Source of the DNA: an uncultured Micrococcales bacterium
GTDB lineage: Bacteria; Actinomycetota; Actinomycetes; Actinomycetales; Microbacteriaceae
Assembly (NCBI GenBank): GCA_913060985.1
Contig: CAJXTQ010000040.1
Coordinates: 1 to 5,824, forward strand
Direction of reading: 5' to 3'
Length of the DNA: 5,824 bases
Position numbers and translations under genes: made by a program
The notes under the pieces: generated by a model
The model's database searches: none
What the model was told of the DNA's origin: nothing
Seen by the model: the letters and a program-made list of their open reading frames with translations, nothing else
Shown: piece by piece, positions 1 through 4,610 of the stretch
Position numbering within the stretch: position 1 is the first letter of the stretch
Layout: every line of letters starts with the position of its first letter

Positions 1-497
1 CGGTTGGATTCGTCGAGAACCTGCCTCATCAGCTTGTTGAGGCTTTCCGCTCCACTCTGGAGGAGATTGCCGAGGCAGATTTGATTGTGATTGTTGTTGA
101 TGGCTCGAATCCGCAGCCCATGAAACAGCTGAACACGGTCCGCTCGGTGCTTGCTGAGACTGGCATAAGCGGAATCGAGCAGTTGATTGTATTCAACAAA
201 AGAGATCAGATCCCATTTGACATTGAGATTGAGCTGGCCAACCAGGTTGACGGCGCACTGTTTGTATCCGCAAAAACTGGGTCCGGAATCGAGGAGCTTG
301 AAGAAAAAATATCGTCGCTTCTGCCTAAACCGGAAGTTGAGTTTAAGGGTCTAATTCCCTACCACAGAGGCGACCTGATCTCTCGAATCCACCTGTCGGG
401 AGAGCTGCTTGAGTCTGAATACCAAGAGGATGGAACCCTAATACACGCTCTGGTAGAGCATGGTCTGGCTGCAGAATTGGAAAAAGCTAGGGTCTAG
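1..497 (+). CDS. hflX: GTPase HflX, C-terminal part (5' end outside window)
   Basis: This is the 3' part of the ribosome-associated GTPase HflX, which in other bacteria splits stalled or hibernating 70S ribosomes; it acts in the cytoplasm. The reading frame is open from the window edge, with the first whole codon at base 3, giving 164 residues. It begins inside the G3 switch-II motif (DT-VGF): VGFVENLPHQLVEAFRSTLE is the highly conserved HflX stretch. The G4 motif NKRD lies at fragment residues 65-68 and the G5 motif SAK at 89-91. After the GTPase domain comes the HflX C-terminal domain, including PYHRGDLISRIH. The N-terminal HflX domain, the P-loop and G2 lie upstream of the window. The C-terminus ends normally. 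Its stop overlaps the lexA stop on the other strand, and no terminator hairpin with a T-run is visible, so transcription may run into lexA as antisense. Identification is firm; the enzyme's activity in this organism is inferred. Confidence 0.95.
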   Translation, partial: VGFVENLPHQLVEAFRSTLEEIAEADLIVIVVDGSNPQPMKQLNTVRSVLAETGISGIEQLIVFNKRDQIPFDIEIELANQVDGALFVSAKTGSGIEELEEKISSLLPKPEVEFKGLIPYHRGDLISRIHLSGELLESEYQEDGTLIHALVEHGLAAELEKARV

Positions 498-1114
498 ACG
501 GCTCGCATAACTGCAACGACTTTCCCAAGCACCACAGCATGATCGCCGAGAATTGGCTCGTATGCTGAGTTTCTGGGCAGGAGCCAGGTATGACCGTCTT
601 TCTGTTTGAAGGTCTTGACTGTGGCTTCCTCTTCAAGCATTGCAGCAACAATGTCACCATTGTCAGCAGTTTGCTGCTGCCGAACAACAACCCAATCCCC
701 ATCGCAGATGGCGGCATCCAGCATTGAATCTCCTTTGACTTTCAGGAGGAACAAATCACCCTGGCCAACCAGTTTTCGTGGAAGGCTGAAGACATCCTCT
801 ACATTCTGCTCGGCAGTGATTGGGGAACCTGCTGCAATCTGACCCACAAATGGAATCATCGCCATATCTTCTTCGATAGCCTTCGGCTGGTCGGTTTCAA
901 TGAGTACATCAATAGTTCTTGGTCGGTTGGGGTCTCTCGATATCGCACCGATTTTTTCCAACTGGCTTAGCTGATGGGAGACACTTGCGGAAGAGGCTAG
1001 CCCAACGGTTTCACCAATCTCTCTCATTGAGGGGGCGTATCCCCTCTGTTGTTTGGAGAGCACAATGAAATCGAAGATTTCTTTTTGCTTCGCAGTCATC
1101 TTGAGCTCAGACAT
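494..1114 (-). CDS. lexA: SOS response transcriptional repressor LexA
   Basis: LexA represses DNA-damage genes by binding SOS boxes as a dimer, and loses activity when RecA-ssDNA filaments provoke its self-cleavage. The 206-residue protein is of normal length. Residues 1-70 form the winged-helix DNA-binding domain, starting with the typical MTAKQKEIFDFI and a recognition region around 28-55 (PSMREIGETVGLASSASVSHQ). Residues 88-206 form the S24 peptidase domain. The cleavage site Ala95-Gly96 is present (GQIAAGSP), as are the catalytic Ser130 (KGDSM) and Lys167 (ATVKTF). The ATG at 1114 is chosen because AGGAGA at 1118-1123 lies at good spacing upstream; the ATG five codons in has no such support. 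The gene diverges from a LysM gene preceded by an SOS box, an arrangement also seen for lexA/yneA in Bacillus and lexA/Rv2719c in Mycobacterium. All catalytic residues are intact. Confidence 0.97.
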   Translation of the reverse strand: MSELKMTAKQKEIFDFIVLSKQQRGYAPSMREIGETVGLASSASVSHQLSQLEKIGAISRDPNRPRTIDVLIETDQPKAIEEDMAMIPFVGQIAAGSPITAEQNVEDVFSLPRKLVGQGDLFLLKVKGDSMLDAAICDGDWVVVRQQQTADNGDIVAAMLEEEATVKTFKQKDGHTWLLPRNSAYEPILGDHAVVLGKVVAVMRAV

Positions 1115-1117
1115 GTT

Positions 1118-1123
1118 TCTCCT
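1118..1123 (-). promoter_or_regulatory. Ribosome binding site of lexA
   Basis: On the minus strand this reads AGGAGA, three bases before the ATG at 1114. It decides the lexA start in favour of the first Met (MSELKM...) over the internal Met6. Confidence 0.8.
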
Positions 1124-1131
1124 AAATGTCC

Positions 1132-1143
1132 ATGGGTACCCAT
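1132..1143. repeat. Perfect 12-bp palindrome in the lexA 5' leader
   Basis: ATGGGTACCCAT is self-complementary over all 12 bases. It lies 17 bp upstream of the lexA start, between the ribosome binding site and a possible -10 (TATAAG on the minus strand, 1152-1147). It does not resemble the LexA box (GAAC-N4-GTTC). A perfect 12-bp palindrome is expected roughly once by chance in a window this long, so an operator role is only suggested by its position. Confidence 0.35.
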
Positions 1144-1146
1144 TTA

Positions 1147-1187
1147 CTTATAGATGAGATTAGACGGTTTGAAAAGATTTTCCAAAC
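1147..1187 (-). promoter_or_regulatory. Possible lexA promoter region
   Basis: Two weak arrangements can be read on the minus strand: TTTTCA (1175-1170) with TATAAG (1152-1147), 17-bp spacer; and TTTGGA (1186-1181) with TCTAAT (1164-1159), 16-bp spacer. The area also contains an imperfect dyad, GTTTG at 1167-1171 and CAAAC at 1183-1187 with A/T arms between. No LexA box was found here. Neither arrangement is close to consensus, so the true start of transcription is uncertain. Confidence 0.3.
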
Positions 1188-1210
1188 ACATTTTCGGAAA
1201 TTTTGCCAAA

Positions 1211-1240
1211 TTGTCTTGATTTTGATGGATTTTGTGTAAT
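1211..1240 (+). promoter_or_regulatory. Sigma70-type promoter of the LysM gene
   Basis: A -35 element TTGTCT (1211-1216) is followed after 18 bp by a -10 element TGTAAT (1235-1240, five of six bases matching TATAAT). Transcription would start near 1246-1248, inside the SOS box, so bound LexA would block the polymerase at the start site. The spacer is AT-rich and contains a GATTTT repeat (1218-1223 and 1228-1233). Confidence 0.5.
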
Positions 1241-1243
1241 TAT

Positions 1244-1259
1244 TAGAACAAATGTTCGA
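1244..1259 (+). promoter_or_regulatory. SOS box (LexA operator)
   Basis: TAGAACAAATGTTCGA matches the actinobacterial LexA consensus TCGAAC-N4-GTTCGA at all but one of the twelve defined positions (A for C at the second base). The core GAAC-N4-GTTC (1246-1257) is perfect. It lies just after the -10 of the LysM promoter and directly before that gene's ribosome binding site, a classic repressor position. It is about 130 bp from the lexA start; whether it also serves lexA cannot be decided from the sequence. Confidence 0.88.
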
Positions 1260-1265
1260 AAGGAG
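1259..1265 (+). promoter_or_regulatory. Ribosome binding site of the LysM gene
   Basis: AAAGGAG overlaps the last base of the SOS box. It lies six bases before the ATG at 1272 and three before the in-frame ATG at 1269. It rules out the in-frame TTG at 1203, which would place the promoter -10 and operator inside the coding region. Confidence 0.75.
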
Positions 1266-1271
1266 AGCATG

Positions 1272-1559
1272 ATGGTAGGCAAGTACGAACTTCAAAACCC
1301 GAGGAAACTGGTTCGAGCGATGCTGATACTGGGGGCTGTTTTGTTGACCACTGTTCTTCCTTTCTCCGCATACGCCAGCTCAGAGCGTTCAGAGGCTGAG
1401 TTTCAATACGTGACGGTTTCCAACGGTGACTCAATGTGGGATCTAGCTAAGACCTACGGAGAGGGTAAGGACCCCAGAGATTGGATTGCAGAGGCAGTGA
1501 TTCTGAACAACCTACAGAGTTCAGAATTGCAAGTGGGTCAGCAGATTGCGCTACCCTAA
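1272..1559 (+). CDS. SOS-regulated LysM protein, probable cell-division inhibitor (YneA/DivS/ChiZ-like)
   Basis: This small exported protein (95 residues from the ATG at 1272, 96 from 1269) has a positively charged start, a hydrophobic segment at about 15-34 (RAMLILGAVLLTTVLPFSAYA) ending in a possible signal-peptidase site AYA-S, and one LysM domain at about 44-94 (YVTVSNGDSMWDLA to LQVGQQIALP). LysM domains bind peptidoglycan, so it should act at the cell surface. The tail WIAEAVILNNLQSSELQVGQ resembles the B. subtilis division inhibitor YneA, as recalled, and the position opposite lexA behind an SOS box matches yneA, C. glutamicum divS and M. tuberculosis Rv2719c (ChiZ). Delaying septation after DNA damage is therefore inferred. 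No catalytic domain fits in the remaining residues, so it is unlikely to be a hydrolase by itself. The stop lies 16 bp before hisC. Exact symbol is withheld because the YneA, DivS and ChiZ families differ. Confidence 0.85.
   Translation: MVGKYELQNPRKLVRAMLILGAVLLTTVLPFSAYASSERSEAEFQYVTVSNGDSMWDLAKTYGEGKDPRDWIAEAVILNNLQSSELQVGQQIALP
1497..1530 (+). repeat. Inverted repeat/hairpin at the 3' end of the LysM gene
   Basis: The arms TTCTGAAC (1501-1508) and GTTCAGAA (1519-1526) are perfect reverse complements around a 10-base loop. In RNA the stem extends outward through A-U, G-U, U-G and G-C pairs to 1497/1530, making 12 pairs. No T-run follows, so it is not a standard intrinsic terminator. The GAAC and GTTC arm ends match LexA half-sites, but at spacing 10 rather than 4, so LexA binding is unlikely. 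It could affect RNA stability or processing between the LysM gene and hisC. Confidence 0.45.
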
Positions 1560-1566
1560 TTGGTAG
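1551..1566 (+). repeat. Small hairpin over the LysM stop codon, before hisC
   Basis: CTACC (1551-1555) and GGTAG (1562-1566) pair around a six-base loop that contains the UAA stop. A short pyrimidine-rich stretch (TCTTTCC) follows, then the hisC GTG nine bases after the stem. A five-pair stem is weak as a terminator. It might occlude the hisC ribosome binding region. Confidence 0.3.
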
Positions 1567-1575
1567 TCTTTCCAG

Positions 1576-2655
1576 GTGACTAGCTTGGAAGACCTGCCAC
1601 TAAGGGATGACCTGCGGGGGAGTGAGCCTTACGGTGCCCCGCAGCTACCAGACGGTATTCAACTCAATGTAAATGAGAACAGCTTCGGTGTGCCCATTGA
1701 GGTGCAAAACGAAATCTCTCAGGAGATTACAAAAACTCTTGCAAGTCTTCACCGCTACCCAGACCGGGAGTTCCTAAAGCTGAGAGAGATGTTGGCTGGT
1801 TATGTTCCTGGCGATGTTTCAAAAGAGCAGGTTTGGGCAGCAAACGGATCTAACGAAGTTTTACAACAGTTCCACCAGGCCTTTGGTGGCCCCGGTCGGC
1901 TGGTTCTTAGCTTTGGCCCCACATACTCGATGTATCCGGTGATAGCAAAATCTACCTTGACAGAATATCTGGAGCTTCCCAGGCAGGAAGGGTACGAGCT
2001 ATCTGCTGAGTATGTTTCGAGTGCTATCGAGAAACACAAGCCAGACATAGTTATTCTTTGCAACCCAAACAATCCGACTGGAACCTCAATAGGCCAAGAG
2101 GTGGTGAAGGCGGCATACGAATCAACCGATGGAATGGTCTTGGTAGATGAAGCATATGCTGAGTTTTCAGCTGAACCCTCAGCAATATCAATGCTAGAAA
2201 ATAGACCTCGTCTCGTAATATCCAGGACCATGTCTAAGGCGTTTGCGTTTGCCGGGGTCAGGCTTGGATATATGGTCTCAGACCCAGCTGTTGTCGATGC
2301 AATGCGACTTGTAAGGTTGCCCTACCACCTAAGTGCTCTGACTCAGGCTGCATCAATTGCTGCAATTCGCAATTCGGATCTTATGCTTTCAAATGTCAAA
2401 GAAATCTCAAGAGAACGCGAGCGGGTGGCGCTAGGTCTAATTTCTCTGGGTCTAAAAGTCTTGCCATCTGAGTCAAACTTTTTGCTGGTAGAGGGGTTCG
2501 CCGATCCGCGAGCGGTGTTTGATTATCTTTTGAAAAACGGTTTGATAATTAGAAAAACAACAATCGCAGGTGCTCTGAGGATCACGATTGGAACTCCAGC
2601 AGAGAATGACAAACTGCTTGAGCTAATGCCTAAGGCCTTGCAATCACTAGACTAG
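1576..2655 (+). CDS. hisC: Histidinol-phosphate aminotransferase HisC
   Basis: HisC transfers an amino group from glutamate to imidazole-acetol phosphate to give L-histidinol phosphate, using pyridoxal phosphate; it is cytoplasmic. The 359-residue length is normal for this fold-type I (class I/II) aminotransferase. Visible marks are the actinobacterial N-terminus LPLRDDLRGSEPYGAPQL, the NVNEN strand at 31-35, NGSNE at 90-94, NPNNPTG at 163-169, Asp191 and Tyr194 (DEAYAEF), the Schiff-base lysine Lys221 (SRTMSKAFAFAGVRLGY) with Arg229 binding cofactor phosphate, and Arg335 (ALRITIG) for the substrate. The GTG at 1576 is chosen because the conserved N-terminus starts there, although the upstream ribosome binding site is poor (at most AGG or GGTAG). 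In some actinobacteria HisC paralogues use aromatic amino acids, but the his neighbours favour the histidine role. No histidine leader peptide or T-box was seen upstream. Confidence 0.95.
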   Translation: MTSLEDLPLRDDLRGSEPYGAPQLPDGIQLNVNENSFGVPIEVQNEISQEITKTLASLHRYPDREFLKLREMLAGYVPGDVSKEQVWAANGSNEVLQQFHQAFGGPGRLVLSFGPTYSMYPVIAKSTLTEYLELPRQEGYELSAEYVSSAIEKHKPDIVILCNPNNPTGTSIGQEVVKAAYESTDGMVLVDEAYAEFSAEPSAISMLENRPRLVISRTMSKAFAFAGVRLGYMVSDPAVVDAMRLVRLPYHLSALTQAASIAAIRNSDLMLSNVKEISRERERVALGLISLGLKVLPSESNFLLVEGFADPRAVFDYLLKNGLIIRKTTIAGALRITIGTPAENDKLLELMPKALQSLD

Positions 2656-2659
2656 AGAC

Positions 2660-3259
2660 ATGGCAAGACAGGCAGAAGTTAACAGGAAGACCAGTGAGTC
2701 ATCTATCTCACTGAAATTGAACCTAGACGGGTCAGGTAAGTCAAGTATCGACACCAGCGTTCCCTTCCTGGACCACATGCTGACAGCGTTTTCGAAACAC
2801 TCCTTGATTGACCTGGAAATAAAGGCAACTGGAGACACAGAAATTGACATTCACCACACTGCCGAGGACACCGGAATTGCCCTGGGAGAGGCTCTGCTCC
2901 AGGCGCTAGGGGATAAATCTGGAATATCTCGATTCGGGGATGCATACGTGCCCCTGGACGAAGCTTTGGCTCGAGCAGTTGTAGACATATCCGGTAGGCC
3001 TTATCTTGTGCACAAAGGCGAACCCGCAGGTTTTGAGCACCACTTGATTGGAGGGCACTTTACCGGCTCAATGGTCCGCCATGTTTTTGAGGCGATTTGC
3101 CTAAATGCCAGAATTTCAGCACACATAACAGTGTTGGATGGTAGAGATCCTCACCACATCGCTGAAGCCGAATTCAAAGCATTTGCCAGGGCAATGCGAA
3201 AAGCAGTTGAGCTCGATTCGCGAGTTAACGGCGTACCGAGCACTAAGGGCGCTCTTTGA
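2660..3259 (+). CDS. hisB: Imidazoleglycerol-phosphate dehydratase HisB
   Basis: HisB removes water from imidazole glycerol phosphate to give imidazole-acetol phosphate, the substrate of HisC encoded just upstream. The 199-residue protein is the monofunctional form, without the histidinol-phosphatase domain found in enterobacterial HisB. The two metal-binding signatures are both present: DIHHTAEDTGIALGEAL with His65, His66, Glu69 and Asp70, and DPHHIAEAEFKAFARAMR with His165, His166 and Glu169. FLDHM (36-40) and the helix around Glu101 (PLDEALARAVVDISGRP) also fit. The enzyme normally forms a 24-subunit manganese-dependent assembly. The ATG lies four bases after the hisC stop, with only a weak AGAGA upstream, so translation is probably coupled to hisC. 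The last codons overlap the hisH start. Confidence 0.96.
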   Translation: MARQAEVNRKTSESSISLKLNLDGSGKSSIDTSVPFLDHMLTAFSKHSLIDLEIKATGDTEIDIHHTAEDTGIALGEALLQALGDKSGISRFGDAYVPLDEALARAVVDISGRPYLVHKGEPAGFEHHLIGGHFTGSMVRHVFEAICLNARISAHITVLDGRDPHHIAEAEFKAFARAMRKAVELDSRVNGVPSTKGAL

Positions 3260-3885
3260 AAAAATCGGTCGTTGTTTTCGACTATGGAAGCGGAAATGTC
3301 CACTCGGCGTTGAAGGCAATTGAAAAAGTCGGGGCTAAGGTATCGCTTACCTCGAATTTCGAAGAGGCGGTGAACGCCGACGGGCTTCTAATTCCAGGAG
3401 TCGGGGCTTTTGATCACGTGATGAAACAGCTTGTGGAAACACGCGGAGATAGAGTCGTCGATAAGCGGCTGGCTAGTTCAGCCCCAGTGCTTGGCATTTG
3501 CGTTGGAATGCAGGTGATGTTTGATCAGGGCATTGAACACGGCATAGCCTCTGAAGGCTTGGGGCAATGGCCAGGAACCGTCGAGAAACTCGACTCTGAC
3601 AAGCTGCCAAATATCGGCTGGAATCGAGTGGAGGTAGGTTCCGGCAGCAATTTATTTGCTGGGGTAGAGGATGAATATTTCTACTTTGTTCACTCATACG
3701 CGGCGAAAAAACTCGAGCTTGATGTTATGACCCCATTCAAGGAACCCGTGCTTAGCTACTCTGAGCACGGGGAGAAGTTTTTGGCTGCCGTTGAAAACGG
3801 GCCACTTATGGCAACTCAGTTTCACCCTGAAAAATCTGGTGAAGCTGGGCTTCAGCTATTGGAAAATTGGTTAGGAACTATTTGA
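3256..3885 (+). CDS. hisH: Imidazole glycerol phosphate synthase glutaminase subunit HisH
   Basis: HisH hydrolyses glutamine and passes ammonia to HisF, which converts PRFAR into imidazole glycerol phosphate and AICAR. The 209-residue class I glutamine amidotransferase has its full triad: nucleophile Cys82 (LGICVGMQ), His190 and Glu192 (QFHPEKSG). The oxyanion strand PGVGAF lies at 47-52, and DYGSGNVHSALKA at 9-21 is the usual N-terminus. IASEGLGQWPGTVEKL is typical of actinobacterial HisH. The start is TTG at 3256, giving TTGA overlap with the hisB stop and AGGG seven bases upstream; the conserved KKSVVVFDYGSGN begins right after it, so no other start fits. The partner hisF is not adjacent, although hisH and priA are, so the synthase subunits are encoded apart. 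A strong RNA hairpin lies within codons 164-172. Confidence 0.96.
   Translation: MKKSVVVFDYGSGNVHSALKAIEKVGAKVSLTSNFEEAVNADGLLIPGVGAFDHVMKQLVETRGDRVVDKRLASSAPVLGICVGMQVMFDQGIEHGIASEGLGQWPGTVEKLDSDKLPNIGWNRVEVGSGSNLFAGVEDEYFYFVHSYAAKKLELDVMTPFKEPVLSYSEHGEKFLAAVENGPLMATQFHPEKSGEAGLQLLENWLGTI
3745..3771 (+). repeat. Strong intragenic hairpin in hisH, terminator-like
   Basis: CCCGTGCT (3745-3752) and AGCACGGG (3764-3771) are perfect reverse complements. In RNA the stem continues inward with U-G, A-U and G-C pairs, giving 11 pairs and a five-base loop (3756-3760). Five Ts follow at 3778-3782, six bases after the stem. The wide gap before the T-run and the location inside coding sequence argue against an efficient terminator, but the stem is one of the strongest in the window. 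It encodes residues 164-172 of HisH. Confidence 0.45.
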
Positions 3886-4610
3886 TGAAAAAACTCGAAT
3901 TACTGCCCGCTGTCGATGTTGCAGACGGTCAAGCCGTTCGCCTGGTGCAAGGTGAGGCGGGAAGCGAAACTGGATACGGTGATCCTCTTCAATCGGCCCG
4001 ACAATGGGTCGACCAGGGAGCAGAGTGGATTCACTTGGTGGACCTTGATCGAGCGTTTGGAAGAGGCGAGAACCTCCAAGTTATCGAGAGTGTTATTCAG
4101 GGTTGCCCAGATGTGAAAATTGAGCTCTCGGGGGGCATAAGGGATGACCGCTCCTTGCAGCAGGCCGTTGACATGGGCGCCCAAAGAGTGAACATCGGGA
4201 CTGCGGCTTTGGAAAACCCCGAATGGACCAAGAGGGTAATCTCTGAATTTGGCGATCTGGTTGCAATTGGATTGGATGTTAGAGGGGAAACACTTGCGGC
4301 TCGAGGCTGGACCGAGGATGGCGGGAAACTTTTCGACACCTTGCAGCTTCTTGAAGATGCAGGGTGTGCTCGGTATGTCGTGACCGATGTCAATAAAGAT
4401 GGGACGCTGAAGGGCCCAAACCTAGATCTTTTGAAAAGCGTCATGGCAAAGACTAATAAGCCGGTTGTTGCAAGCGGCGGTATTTCAAGCCTTGAGGACA
4501 TAATTGCGCTCAGAGAGTTAGTAGATTTGGGCTTGGAGGGGGCAATTCTTGGCAAGGCGCTATATGCCGAAAAGTTCACCCTGGTCGAGGCTCTCGAGGT
4601 TGCCGGGTGA
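3885..4610 (+). CDS. priA: Phosphoribosyl isomerase A (HisA, probably bifunctional with TrpF)
   Basis: This (beta-alpha)8 barrel isomerises ProFAR to PRFAR in histidine synthesis. The actinobacterial form, PriA, also isomerises phosphoribosyl anthranilate in tryptophan synthesis. The 241-residue protein has the first catalytic Asp11 (LLPAVDVADGQAVRLVQG), the phosphate loops SGGIRDD (82-88) and ASGGI (196-200), and the second Asp within DVNKDGTLKGPN (Asp172 by alignment from memory). Arg140 and Trp142 in AARGWTEDG match Arg143 and Trp145 of M. tuberculosis PriA, the residues that swing to fit the two substrates. This supports PriA over plain HisA. The start is the ATG at 3885, overlapping the hisH TGA by one base, with AGGA at 3873-3876; the in-frame TTG at 3867 would add six residues that no family member needs. 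No trpF is visible, which fits dual activity but proves nothing. Confidence 0.94.
   Translation: MKKLELLPAVDVADGQAVRLVQGEAGSETGYGDPLQSARQWVDQGAEWIHLVDLDRAFGRGENLQVIESVIQGCPDVKIELSGGIRDDRSLQQAVDMGAQRVNIGTAALENPEWTKRVISEFGDLVAIGLDVRGETLAARGWTEDGGKLFDTLQLLEDAGCARYVVTDVNKDGTLKGPNLDLLKSVMAKTNKPVVASGGISSLEDIIALRELVDLGLEGAILGKALYAEKFTLVEALEVAG

Noticed and set aside
606..842. 78-codon plus-strand frame inside lexA
   Set aside because: It is the complement of the LexA peptidase domain; the Ser/Thr-rich translation matches nothing.
1203..1271. Longer LysM protein starting at the in-frame TTG at 1203
   Set aside because: It would put the -10 element, the SOS box and the AAAGGAG ribosome binding site inside the coding region and place 22 extra residues before the signal segment.
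1115..1600. Histidine leader peptide or T-box upstream of hisC
   Set aside because: No short frame with a run of His codons and no T-box-like conserved sequence was found upstream of hisC.
3179..3197. Hairpin in hisB (GCATT/AATGC with inner GC/GC pairs)
   Set aside because: The stem needs a bulged base, is short and overlaps the conserved second metal-binding region, where codons explain the sequence.
3867..3884. Upstream TTG start for priA
   Set aside because: The ATG at 3885 has a well-spaced AGGA, overlaps the hisH stop as TGATG and begins exactly at the conserved N-terminus.
4097..4579. 160-codon open frame on the minus strand inside priA
   Set aside because: It is antisense to a strongly conserved gene, its product is rich in Ser and Pro with no recognisable domain, and it has no ribosome binding site or neighbour context. 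The same applies to the minus-strand frames inside hisC (1800-2231) and hisH (3473-3697).
4585..4597. TCGAG/CTCGA stem near the end of priA, overlapping the SseB-gene ribosome binding site
   Set aside because: Only five pairs with a three-base loop; too weak to claim control of the start.
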